From: Bacteroidaceae bacterium
GTDB taxonomy: Bacteria; Bacteroidota; Bacteroidia; Bacteroidales; Bacteroidaceae
NCBI GenBank assembly: GCA_016284115.1
Contig: JAEEOD010000170.1
Coordinates: 1-39,570 of the forward strand
Length of the DNA stretch: 39,570 bases
Reading direction: 5' to 3'
Below, piece by piece: positions 27,621 through 35,993 of this stretch; the first letter of the stretch is position 1, and every line of letters starts with the position of its first letter. The notes below the pieces were generated by a model that was not told where the DNA came from, did no database searches, and saw only the letters and a program-made list of their open reading frames with translations. Position numbers and translations under genes: made by a program.

Positions 27621-28538
27621 ATGCCTCTTAATATTCCCAAGACATTACCGGCAGTAGATCTGCTGAAGAAAGAGAACATATTCGTGATGGACGACCTCAG
27701 AGCCGGATCGCAGGACATACGTCCTTTGCGTATTGCAGTACTGAACCTAATGCCCCTGAAAATCACTACCGAAACAGATTTGATACGTTTACTCTCGAAC
27801 TCACCCTTGCAGATTGAGCTCTCACTGATGAAAATTAAGAGTCATACCTCGAAGAACACTCCCATAGAGCACATGAAGGCGTTCTATACCGACTTTGAGG
27901 AGATGCGACTTCACAAGTATGACGGCATGATTATCACTGGTGCACCCGTGGAACAATTTGAATATGAAGACGTGACCTACTGGGATGAACTGACTGAGAT
28001 ATTTGATTGGGCCCGTACACATGTTACTTCTACCCTCTATATCTGTTGGGCAGCACAAGCTGGTCTGTATCATTTCTATGGAGTACCAAAACACCAACTC
28101 AACAAGAAGATGTTTGGGGTATTCGAACACAGAGCACTCGATCCAATGTATCCTATATTCCGCGGATTTGATGACCGCTTTTTCGTGCCACATAGTCGCC
28201 ATACGGAAATACGCAAGGAGGATATCCTGAAGGTGCCAGAACTGACTTTGCTATCGGAATCAGATATATCTGGCGTTCACATGGTGATGGCTCGTGGAGG
28301 CAGGGAATTCTTTGTAACAGGTCATTCGGAGTATTCTCCCATGACACTTGATACTGAGTATCGTCGTGATTTAGGCAAGGGGTTGCCAATCGACATGCCT
28401 GTTAACTATTACCAGAACAATGATCCAGAGCAGGGAGTAACTGTTAGATGGAGAGGACATGCTAACCTACTGTTTACCAATTGGCTGAATTATTACGTAT
28501 ATCAGGAGACTCCTTATGATATCGAAACGATCTGTTGA
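27621..28538 (+). CDS. metA: Homoserine O-acyltransferase of the MetA family, probably acetyl-CoA dependent
   Basis: This 305-residue protein aligns without gaps to MetA numbering at the key sites: Cys142 in YICWAAQ, and His235 and Glu237 in GHSEYSP form the catalytic set. Residue 111 is Glu (TGAPVEQ). In the MetA family Glu at 111 is linked to acetyl-CoA use, as in Bacillus cereus, and Gly to succinyl-CoA use, as in E. coli, so O-acetylhomoserine is the likely product. It starts the methionine branch from homoserine in the cytoplasm. The end overlaps the U32 gene by 23 bases. Confidence 0.93.
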   Translation: MPLNIPKTLPAVDLLKKENIFVMDDLRAGSQDIRPLRIAVLNLMPLKITTETDLIRLLSNSPLQIELSLMKIKSHTSKNTPIEHMKAFYTDFEEMRLHKYDGMIITGAPVEQFEYEDVTYWDELTEIFDWARTHVTSTLYICWAAQAGLYHFYGVPKHQLNKKMFGVFEHRALDPMYPIFRGFDDRFFVPHSRHTEIRKEDILKVPELTLLSESDISGVHMVMARGGREFFVTGHSEYSPMTLDTEYRRDLGKGLPIDMPVNYYQNNDPEQGVTVRWRGHANLLFTNWLNYYVYQETPYDIETIC

Positions 28539-30342
28539 ACTCCTGTCTCCTGCTAAGAACCTAGAGTGTGGAATCGCAGCAATAGACCATGGGGCGGATG
28601 CTGTGTATATTGGTGCTCCGAAATTTGGGGCAAGAGTAGCAGCCGGCAATTCGATAGAAGACATTGCCAAACTGATTGAGTATGCTCATCTTTTCAATGT
28701 TCGCATTTATGTGACAGTGAATACTATCCTCAAGGAAGACGAATTACAAGAAACTGAACAATTGATATGGGAGTTGTTCCATATTCATGTGGATGCACTG
28801 ATTGTTCAGGACATGGGTATCACACGACTGAATCTTCCCCCTATTCCCCTGCATGCCAGTACACAGATGGACAACCGGACCCCAGAGAAGGTGCTGTTTT
28901 TAGCGAAAGCTGGTTTCAAACAAGTAGTATTGGCTAGGGAGCTGACACTACAAGAAATCAAGGATATTCATCAGACTTACCCTAATGTAGCGTTAGAAGT
29001 GTTTGTGCATGGCGCTTTGTGCGTGAGCTACAGTGGACAGTGCTATGCCTCACAGGCATGCTTTGGACGCAGTGCTAACCGAGGCGAATGTGCTCAATTC
29101 TGCCGACTTCCTTTCAATCTACTGGATGCTGATGGTCAGGAGATAATGCACGAAAAACACCTCTTGTCGCTGAAGGACATGAACCAATTGGACTTACTGG
29201 AGCAGTTAATGGATGCAGGTGTTTCCTCCTTTAAGATTGAAGGCCGACTTAAAGACGTTGGCTATGTGAAGAATGTGACGGCTGCCTATAGACAGAGAAT
29301 AGACCAAATTCTGCAACGCAGGACAGAATATCATAATACCTCATCTGGCACCTGCGAATATACCTTTACACCCAACCTAGCAAAGAGCTTCAATCGTGGG
29401 TTTACCCACTATTTCTTAGAGGGGAGGCAATCAGACATTGCCCAGTTTAATACTCCCAAGGCAATGGGCGAAGAGATGGGGTATGTGAAGGAGGTACATG
29501 GCAACCAAATAATAGTTGCTGGTGTAAAGCCTTTCAATAATGGTGACGGACTCTGTTTCTTAGATAACGAGGGCAAGTTGCAGGGTTTCCGTGTGAACCG
29601 CGTGGAGCAAAATCGTTTGTTCTTAGCCAATAGGATAGAAGAATTGAAACCCAAGACAGTGCTCTACCGCAATTTGGATTACAGATTCGAGCAGACTTTG
29701 GCCAAACACAGTGCCGAACGTATAATAGGTATTAGTTGGCAACTGACCGAAACTACCGATGGCTTTGCCCTGACTGCCACCGATGAGGATGGCAATGTGG
29801 CGAGTCGCTCATTTGCATATGAGAAGCAGCAAGCGGAAAAGCCGCAAGGAGAGAATATTCAGAAACAGTTGTCAAAGCTGGGGAATACACCATATAGAGT
29901 TAAGAATGTAGAGTGTAGAGTTGAGAGTTTTATTCCTTCTTCTGCACTGGCAGATTGGCGCCGTCAAATCATTGACGAGCTGACGAAAGTGCGAATAGCC
30001 AACTATCCACAGGAGGTAGTAGAGTGGCAACAGACTGAGCACCCCTATTTGCAGTCCTCTCTTACCTATTTGGGCAATGTAATGAACACCAAGGCACGTG
30101 AGTTTTATGTCGGTCATGGAGTGACGCATATGGATGATGCTTTCGAGAAACAACCAATAAATAAGGCAGTGGTGATGTTCTGCAAACATTGCATTCGCTT
30201 TGCGATGGGATGGTGCCCTACAAGGCAAAATGGCAAGTCACCCTACAGGGAACCATACTACTTGCAGAGCTTGGACGGGAAGCGGTTTAAGTTGGTCTTT
30301 GATTGCAAGAATTGTCAAATGAAATTAATTATGGATAATTGA
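28516..30342 (+). CDS. U32-family peptidase-like protein, probable RNA hydroxylation factor
   Basis: This 608-residue protein has a TIM-barrel-like N-terminal part (ELLSPAKNLECGIAAIDHGA, DAVYIGAPKFGAR) and the U32 signature EVFVHGALCVSYSGQCYAS followed by NRGECAQFCR. Cys169, Cys176, Cys192 and Cys196 match the four Cys thought to bind a metal or Fe-S centre. The C-terminal half has a beta-barrel-like region and a second Cys-rich end (MFCKHCIRFAMGWC, DCKNCQMK). In E. coli the relatives are RlhA (23S rRNA C2501 hydroxylation) and TrhP (tRNA U34 hydroxylation). Which one this matches is unclear, and protease activity is doubtful. It is co-transcribed with metA by overlap. A heptad repeat at 29895-29929 lies in frame within it. 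Confidence 0.85.
   Translation: MISKRSVELLSPAKNLECGIAAIDHGADAVYIGAPKFGARVAAGNSIEDIAKLIEYAHLFNVRIYVTVNTILKEDELQETEQLIWELFHIHVDALIVQDMGITRLNLPPIPLHASTQMDNRTPEKVLFLAKAGFKQVVLARELTLQEIKDIHQTYPNVALEVFVHGALCVSYSGQCYASQACFGRSANRGECAQFCRLPFNLLDADGQEIMHEKHLLSLKDMNQLDLLEQLMDAGVSSFKIEGRLKDVGYVKNVTAAYRQRIDQILQRRTEYHNTSSGTCEYTFTPNLAKSFNRGFTHYFLEGRQSDIAQFNTPKAMGEEMGYVKEVHGNQIIVAGVKPFNNGDGLCFLDNEGKLQGFRVNRVEQNRLFLANRIEELKPKTVLYRNLDYRFEQTLAKHSAERIIGISWQLTETTDGFALTATDEDGNVASRSFAYEKQQAEKPQGENIQKQLSKLGNTPYRVKNVECRVESFIPSSALADWRRQIIDELTKVRIANYPQEVVEWQQTEHPYLQSSLTYLGNVMNTKAREFYVGHGVTHMDDAFEKQPINKAVVMFCKHCIRFAMGWCPTRQNGKSPYREPYYLQSLDGKRFKLVFDCKNCQMKLIMDN
29895..29929 (+). repeat. Degenerate 7-base tandem repeat inside the U32 gene
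   Basis: Five successive 7-base units read TAGAGTT, AAGAATG, TAGAGTG, TAGAGTT and GAGAGTT. They encode the short stretch around RVKNVECRVES. Repeats of this look are more usual between genes, so this may be an insertion that kept the frame. Confidence 0.6.
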
Positions 30343-31301
30343 AAAAGTGGCTATACATATTAGCTGGACTGATAGTTTTGGCAAGTTGCCATTATCCTTA
30401 TCGGGAAATGCTGGAGAGCGAGGAACTTGAAGAGGCTACTCGTGATTCGCTCACCATGCTTTACGAGCGTCATTATGCCCCAGGTGTGAATCTGGAACTT
30501 TTGACTGACTCGCTGAATCTGGCTTGTCTGCCTCTGCAGAACTGCACCAATATGCTATATAAAGGCGACCGTGTGGTGGTGGCAGAGATACGCAAAGACA
30601 CTACCGATGTTAATGACAGCATTTGGGTGAAGCTTGCCCACTCTGATGGTGTACAAGGATGGGTATATGAGAAAGACTTGAAATTTCAGTTTGTACCTAC
30701 CGACAGTATCTCCCAGGCCATTCATGCGTTCAGTGGCTCCAACAAAGCCGTACTGGCATTTATGATGGCCATTTTCATCGCTTTCTTTTTGGTGAGGGGT
30801 TACCAGCGAGAGCCATTCAAATTGGTATGGTTTAACGATATCGATAGTCTGTATCCACTTTTTCTCTGTCTGGTAGTGGCATTCAGCGCCACACTCTATG
30901 AAACCATGCAGCTTTTTGCCCCCGACACATGGGAGACTTTCTACTACAATCCCACGTTTTCACCGATGGAGTTGCCTTGGATACTTACTCTGTTCATAGG
31001 TAGTCTATGGCTCATCATTATAGCCTGCATTGCGGCAGTGAGCGAAGTGTTCCACCACCTGTCGGGCTGGAGTGTGCTTTATTACTTGGTAGGACTAATG
31101 GCAGCATGCATATTCTGTTACCTTTTTTTCATGCTCACCACACACCTCTACCTTGGCTATTTCTTTTTGTTGCTGCTTACGACAATGTTCCTTCGTCGCC
31201 TATGGCTACGTACCTTACGTTACCCGTATAGATGTGGACAATGCGGACAAAAACTTCGCCAAAAGGGAGTTTGTCCGCATTGTCGCACACACAACAATTA
31301 A
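30339..31301 (+). CDS. Membrane protein with lipobox, SH3-like domain and C-terminal zinc ribbon
   Basis: This 320-residue protein starts with TTG inside the TTGA overlap with the U32 stop. No ATG exists in frame before the signal sequence MKKWLYILAGLIVLASC, so the TTG start is well supported. A lipobox-like LASC ends the first hydrophobic segment. Residues about 60-125 look like a bacterial SH3 domain (GDRVVVAEI, SDGVQGWVYEKDL). Five or so hydrophobic segments follow (about 133-290), and the tail carries a zinc ribbon with Cys pairs CGQCG and CPHC. I do not recognise a named function. The mix of an outside SH3 region with an inside zinc ribbon is unusual. Confidence 0.78.
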   Translation: MKKWLYILAGLIVLASCHYPYREMLESEELEEATRDSLTMLYERHYAPGVNLELLTDSLNLACLPLQNCTNMLYKGDRVVVAEIRKDTTDVNDSIWVKLAHSDGVQGWVYEKDLKFQFVPTDSISQAIHAFSGSNKAVLAFMMAIFIAFFLVRGYQREPFKLVWFNDIDSLYPLFLCLVVAFSATLYETMQLFAPDTWETFYYNPTFSPMELPWILTLFIGSLWLIIIACIAAVSEVFHHLSGWSVLYYLVGLMAACIFCYLFFMLTTHLYLGYFFLLLLTTMFLRRLWLRTLRYPYRCGQCGQKLRQKGVCPHCRTHNN

Positions 31302-31391
31302 ATCATTAAAACCTCAATCAAAATTTAGCTTCGTATTTTGCTGCAAAGTTAGTAGAAATTGGGCTGTCAAACAATCCTCATATATAATGAT

Positions 31392-31991
31392 TTAAATGGA
31401 GTCTGCCTCAATATAGCCACGCATTACGGCATAGATGGTAAGACCCGATACCGACTTGATTCCCAACTTTTCAGTAATGTTCTTGCGGTGGGTAATAACA
31501 GTAGTAAGACCGATATTGAGCTTGGTGGCAATCTCTTTATTGATATATCCACGAGCCACGAGACTCAGCACTTCAATCTCGCGCATGGTGAGTTCGTTTC
31601 GTATTGGTATCTGTGAAGAAAGGACATTAGGATGTACACCACCAGGATGACCTGGATGATGACCATGCTCATGCAACTTAATGATAGACTTAACCAGATG
31701 CTGCTCGTCTTGATTGATATTAAGTGAGAATACACCTGAAAGCTGAGTCTGGGTATCGGAATTGCACAACACCACCGTCTGGTATTTCTTGTGCAGGAAG
31801 AATGCAGTGTGCTCCAGATAGATTTGCATGGACACAAAGTAGTGGGCAAACATATCAGGTGTATCATCCATCAGTTCAGCAAACGAGCCAAAAGTACGAA
31901 TAGTAAAATTGGGGATAATCTCTTCCAGCAGCCTCTCCAGTCCTAACCTTGCCAATGAGTTGTTATCAATAATTGCAATTTCTCTCTCCAT
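31392..31991 (-). CDS. LuxR-type DNA-binding regulator with degenerate receiver and His-rich linker
   Basis: This 199-residue protein has a receiver-like N-terminal part (REIAIIDNNSLARLGLERLL), but the position at the end of the third strand (HYFVSMQ, about residues 50-56) has no phospho-accepting Asp, so it is probably not phosphorylated in the usual way. Residues 107-120 hold six His (HEHGHHPGHPGGVH), a possible metal or haem site. The C-terminal LuxR/GerE helix-turn-helix is clear (LTMREIEVLSLVARGYINKE, ITEKLGIKSVSGL). It is last in an operon behind an FAD dehydrogenase and radA, with a 5-base gap. Its targets cannot be told. Confidence 0.87.
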   Translation of the reverse strand: MEREIAIIDNNSLARLGLERLLEEIIPNFTIRTFGSFAELMDDTPDMFAHYFVSMQIYLEHTAFFLHKKYQTVVLCNSDTQTQLSGVFSLNINQDEQHLVKSIIKLHEHGHHPGHPGGVHPNVLSSQIPIRNELTMREIEVLSLVARGYINKEIATKLNIGLTTVITHRKNITEKLGIKSVSGLTIYAVMRGYIEADSI

Positions 31992-31996
31992 ATTAC

Positions 31997-33544
31997 CTAC
32001 TTTATATAATTAAATGCAGCTTCGGCACATCGTTCTCCATCTACTGCCGCAGAAACAATGCCACCAGCATAGCCAGCTCCCTCACCACAAGGAAACAAGC
32101 CCTGCACTCGCACATGCTGCAATGACGCGTTATCACGCAGGATGCGTACAGGCGACGAAGTACGTGTTTCCACACCAATTACAATGGCTTCATTGGTAAG
32201 AAATCCATGACTCTGTTTACCGAAATAGCGTAAGCCGTCACGAAGTCGATCAGCAACGAACGAAGGCATCCAGAAGTGCAAAGGCGAAGGAATCAAACCA
32301 GGAGCATAACTGCTCTCTGGCAAACTGCCTCCTAAGCGACCATTCACAAAATCTGCCATACGTTGTGCTGGGGCCGTCTGTTTGTAGTTACCCTGCATCC
32401 AACATAAACGTTCCAAATCAACTTGATACCTCATCATCTTCAAAGGAGTATCTTCAAGATCCTCGATATCTTCAGGCCGTATCTCCACCACCATACCACT
32501 ATTGCTCCAAGCTGTATTGCGATGGCTCGGACTCATGCCATTGACCACAATCTGCTCAGGCCCCGTAGCAGCAGGTACCACAATGCCACCCGGACACATG
32601 CAAAAGCTATAGACACCCCTGCCCCTCACCTGAGTTACGAAACTGTATTCGGCGGCTGGCAGGTATTTGCCCCTGCCCTCGCCGCGATGGTACTGTATCT
32701 GATCGATGCGATGGGCAGGGTGCTCCAGACGTACACCTACAGCAATGCCCTTGGCTTCAATCTCCACGCCATTGGCATTGAGCCACTCATAAACATCACG
32801 AGCTGAATGACCGGTAGCCAAGATGACAGGGCCCATAAACTCCTGTCCCGTATTGGTAAGAATGCCCACCACCTTATTATTCTTAATGATAATGGCATCC
32901 ATGCGAGTTTGAAAATGCACCTCCCCTCCACATTCTATTATAGTGTGGCGCATATTCTCAATCACTCCCGGCAACTTGTCGGTACCGATATGCGGATGGG
33001 CATCTATCAGAATATCAGTAGATGCTCCATGCTGGCAGAAAACATTGAGTATCTTCTCTACATTACCCCGTTTCTTGCTACGGGTATAAAGTTTGCCGTC
33101 TGAGTAGGCACCTGCTCCACCCTCTCCAAAGCTGTAATTGGACTCACTATCCACCATTTGGGTACGCGAGATATTGGCAATGTCGAGCTTACGCTGGTGC
33201 ACATCCTTACCCCGCTCAATCACGATAGGACGCAAGCCCAACTCAATAAGGCGTAAAGCAGCAAACAACCCACCAGGACCTGCACCAACCACCACCACCT
33301 GCGGTTTATCAGACACATCGTAGTATTCAACAGGTGTATAGGCAAGTTCCTCAGGTTGTTCATTGACATATACCCGTAAGGTGAGATTGACAAAAATGGT
33401 ACGCTGGCGAGCATCAATGCTGCGTTTAAGAATTCGGATGGCATTGATGCCACTCAGTCCTTTCTCTTCAAACAGATAGCCTTTGATACGCTCAATATCT
33501 GCTGCTATTTCTGGCAAAACCCTTATTTGATAGTCATTCGTCAT
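31997..33544 (-). CDS. FAD-dependent dehydrogenase (COG2509-like)
   Basis: This 515-residue protein has an N-terminal extra domain (residues 1 to about 80), then the FAD-binding motif VVVVGAGPGGLFAA with the acidic VIERGK, and NYSFGEGGAGAYSDGKLYTR. The last is a family hallmark of the uncharacterised dehydrogenases in COG2509. It ends in GLFPCGEGAGYAGGIVSAAVDG, the second FAD contact. The substrate is unknown. It lies 3 bases after radA and 5 bases before the LuxR-type gene, so all three are probably one transcript. Confidence 0.9.
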   Translation of the reverse strand: MTNDYQIRVLPEIAADIERIKGYLFEEKGLSGINAIRILKRSIDARQRTIFVNLTLRVYVNEQPEELAYTPVEYYDVSDKPQVVVVGAGPGGLFAALRLIELGLRPIVIERGKDVHQRKLDIANISRTQMVDSESNYSFGEGGAGAYSDGKLYTRSKKRGNVEKILNVFCQHGASTDILIDAHPHIGTDKLPGVIENMRHTIIECGGEVHFQTRMDAIIIKNNKVVGILTNTGQEFMGPVILATGHSARDVYEWLNANGVEIEAKGIAVGVRLEHPAHRIDQIQYHRGEGRGKYLPAAEYSFVTQVRGRGVYSFCMCPGGIVVPAATGPEQIVVNGMSPSHRNTAWSNSGMVVEIRPEDIEDLEDTPLKMMRYQVDLERLCWMQGNYKQTAPAQRMADFVNGRLGGSLPESSYAPGLIPSPLHFWMPSFVADRLRDGLRYFGKQSHGFLTNEAIVIGVETRTSSPVRILRDNASLQHVRVQGLFPCGEGAGYAGGIVSAAVDGERCAEAAFNYIK

Positions 33545-33547
33545 ACT

Positions 33548-34918
33548 TTATCCGAACAAAATGCGAAACGCCTCTTCCACCTTGCGAACAGACACTAGTT
33601 CAATATCCAACTTACTGATATCGATACCCTTCAGATTATACTTAGGTATCAAGAAACGTTTGAAACCTAACTTCTTAGCCTCACTTATACGTTGCATAAT
33701 GCGGCTTACAGGACGAATCTCGCCACTCAGGCCTATCTCGCCTGCCATACAAACCCCCGGTTCTATAGCGGCATCCATATTACTCGATAAAATTGCACTG
33801 ATAACGGCTAGGTCGATTGCCGTATCGTTGACACGTAAGCCACCTGCGATATTGAGGAATACATCCTTTTGTGCCAGTTTGAAACCCACGCGTTTCTCAA
33901 GCACTGCCAACAACATGTTCATTCTTCTTAAATCGAAACCTGTGGCAGAATGTTGGGGATAACCATACACAGCACTGCTAACTAAGGCCTGCACCTCAAT
34001 CAAGAAAGGACGAATGCCCTCAATGGCACCAGCGATGGCAATACCACTCATTCCCTCATGCTCCTGATTCAACAACAACTGGGAAGGATTACTTACCTGA
34101 CGCAAACCATCCTGCCGCATCTCGTAGATACCCAGTTCATCAGTACTGCCAAAGCGGTTTTTGTTGCTGCGCAGGATGCGGTACATATAATGCTGATCGC
34201 CCTCAAACTGCAATACAGTATCTACAATGTGCTCTAATATCTTCGGTCCAGCCAGGGTACCTTCCTTGTTGATGTGACCTATCAGTATCACGGCCGTATG
34301 CGTCTCTTTGGCAAAACGCAGGATGGCTGCAGCACATTCCCTCACTTGTGTAATGTTGCCTGGCGACGAATCTACCAACTCTGTATAGATGGTCTGGATA
34401 GAATCAATAATCAGAATATCGGGCTCTACCTTTTTGATTTGTATAAAGATTTGTTCGAGGGAAGTTTCACAGAGAATCAGACAGTCGCCTCCCCCTCCCC
34501 TAAGTCTGTCAGCTCTCAATTTCAGCTGTCGCTCACTCTCCTCACCACTGACATAGAGGATTCGCTTTTCGGGCATTTGCAATACGGTTTGCATGACCAG
34601 TGTACTCTTGCCAATGCCTGGTTCGCCACCCAGCAAAACCAGCGAACCTTTTACCAATCCACCACCTAACACGCGATTCAACTCTTCGTCGTGCATGTCG
34701 ATACGTGGCTCGGCAGAAGCATCTATGTCTTGCAATCTTACGGGTTGTTGACTGCGCATAGAGTCGTGTCCTAAGCTGGCACTCTTGGCAGGCGATTCCT
34801 TGTATATCACCACCTCCTGAAAAGTATTCCACTGTCCACACGAGGGGCATTTGCCCAGCCATTTCGGGGAGTCGTAGCCACAATTCGAGCAAACATAAGC
34901 TGATTTATCTTTTGCCAT
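33548..34918 (-). CDS. radA: DNA repair protein RadA
   Basis: From ATG 34918 the protein has 456 residues. A longer frame to 34996 adds 26 residues with no family match and would run across the promoter. It has the N-terminal zinc finger with Cys10, Cys13, Cys24 and Cys27, a RecA-like core with Walker A GEPGIGKST (98-106), the RadA-specific KNRFG motif and a C-terminal Lon-like domain (SATGFDLRRMNMLLAVLEKR; GEIGLSGEIRPV). It acts in branch migration during recombinational repair in the cytoplasm. Confidence 0.97.
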   Translation of the reverse strand: MAKDKSAYVCSNCGYDSPKWLGKCPSCGQWNTFQEVVIYKESPAKSASLGHDSMRSQQPVRLQDIDASAEPRIDMHDEELNRVLGGGLVKGSLVLLGGEPGIGKSTLVMQTVLQMPEKRILYVSGEESERQLKLRADRLRGGGGDCLILCETSLEQIFIQIKKVEPDILIIDSIQTIYTELVDSSPGNITQVRECAAAILRFAKETHTAVILIGHINKEGTLAGPKILEHIVDTVLQFEGDQHYMYRILRSNKNRFGSTDELGIYEMRQDGLRQVSNPSQLLLNQEHEGMSGIAIAGAIEGIRPFLIEVQALVSSAVYGYPQHSATGFDLRRMNMLLAVLEKRVGFKLAQKDVFLNIAGGLRVNDTAIDLAVISAILSSNMDAAIEPGVCMAGEIGLSGEIRPVSRIMQRISEAKKLGFKRFLIPKYNLKGIDISKLDIELVSVRKVEEAFRILFG

Positions 34919-34943
34919 TCGTTTATTTCTTATAATTAAGATG

Positions 34944-34975
34944 CAAATATATAGATTTATTTCTATCTTTGCAAC
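34944..34975 (-). promoter_or_regulatory. Candidate promoter of the radA group
   Basis: On the minus strand, TATATTTG at 34951-34944 matches the -7 box, with GTTG (consensus TTTG) at 34975-34972 after 20 bases. It overlaps the divergent nadK promoter. Confidence 0.5.
34964..34971 (+). promoter_or_regulatory. -7 box of the nadK promoter
   Basis: TATCTTTG matches the consensus and lies 30 bases before the nadK ATG. No clear TTTG is seen at the expected -33 position. Confidence 0.5.
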
Positions 34976-35001
34976 TAAAATACTAGAACAAAACAACAGT
35001 T

Positions 35002-35868
35002 ATGAAGTTTGCAATCATTGGCAATATCTATCAGAGCGAGAAGTCACTGCACGCCGAGCACCTGTTGGGTTTGCTGCGCCATTATAAGGCCAAAATATTG
35101 GTAGAAAAGGCTTTTGCTGAGTTCTTGCAACACGAGCAGCATCTGAACATCCCTGTCAGTGAGCAGTTCGAGGGCAAAGCTTTTGAAGCCGATATGGCGA
35201 TTAGCTTGGGTGGAGATGGCACTTTCCTGAAAGCAGCCAGCATTTTAGGCAGCCGTAACATTCCTATCCTGGGTATCAACACTGGGCGACTCGGTTTTTT
35301 GGCCGACATACTGCCTGAGGAAATGGATGTGACCATTGACGAGATCTATGCTAACCACTACAAGATTGAGGAACGTGCGGTATTGCAACTCACCACCAGC
35401 AACGCATTAAGCATCCCCACATGTGCCCTTAACGAGGTGGCGATACTGAAGCACGATAGTTCGTCGATGATTAGCATTAAAGCGTTTATTAACCATGAGC
35501 ACCTGAACACCTATCAGGCCGACGGATTAATTATAGCTACACCTACTGGTTCTACAGGTTATTCTCTGAGTGTGGGTGGACCAGTTATTGCCCCGCAGAG
35601 TAAGACGATGGTCATTACCCCTGTGGCACCACATAGTCTGAACTGTCGTCCGTTGGTGGTACGCGATGATTGGGAGATTACCTTGGAGATAGAGAGTCGT
35701 AGTCATAATTTCATGGTATCAGTGGATGGCAGAAGCGAGTCTTGCGATGAGAGTACTCGCCTGCGTATTACCAGAGCCCCTTACTCTGTAAAACTTGTGA
35801 AAAGGTTCGACCACCAATACTTCAATACCTTGCGAAGCAAGATGATGTGGGGAGCCGATGCACGATAG
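35002..35868 (+). CDS. nadK: NAD kinase
   Basis: This 288-residue protein has the NAD kinase motifs [10 protein letters not shown] (from residue 70, with catalytic Asp72), [16 protein letters not shown] and the glycine-rich [15 protein letters not shown]. It phosphorylates NAD to NADP in the cytoplasm using ATP or polyphosphate. It is divergent from radA, with 83 bases between the starts. No gene follows in the same direction within 125 bases. Confidence 0.96.
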   Translation: MKFAIIGNIYQSEKSLHAEHLLGLLRHYKAKILVEKAFAEFLQHEQHLNIPVSEQFEGKAFEADMAISLGGDGTFLKAASILGSRNIPILGINTGRLGFLADILPEEMDVTIDEIYANHYKIEERAVLQLTTSNALSIPTCALNEVAILKHDSSSMISIKAFINHEHLNTYQADGLIIATPTGSTGYSLSVGGPVIAPQSKTMVITPVAPHSLNCRPLVVRDDWEITLEIESRSHNFMVSVDGRSESCDESTRLRITRAPYSVKLVKRFDHQYFNTLRSKMMWGADAR

Positions 35869-35935
35869 CAAGGGATTAAGTAAAATATTTATTAAATATC
35901 TGTGATAAACTGCACAAATATTGCAGGTTTTTTCA

Positions 35936-35943
35936 TAAATTTG
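35936..35943 (+). promoter_or_regulatory. Candidate -7 box of the malate dehydrogenase gene
   Basis: TAAATTTG matches TAnnTTTG and lies 50 bases before the ATG. No TTTG is found at a 20-base spacing, so only the -7 element is supported. Confidence 0.4.
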
Positions 35944-35993
35944 CATGTGATATACAAAAGCGATTACTTTAACATTTAAAATAACTTATTATT

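Noticed and set aside
27467..27766. Upstream extension of the TSCPD gene
   Set aside because: It would run through the metA promoter and the metA start; the ATG at 27466 gives a complete family-length protein.
31344..31351. Minus-strand TAACTTTG as a promoter
   Set aside because: The nearest CAAA (TTTG on the minus strand) is only 16 bases away and no gene follows in that direction.
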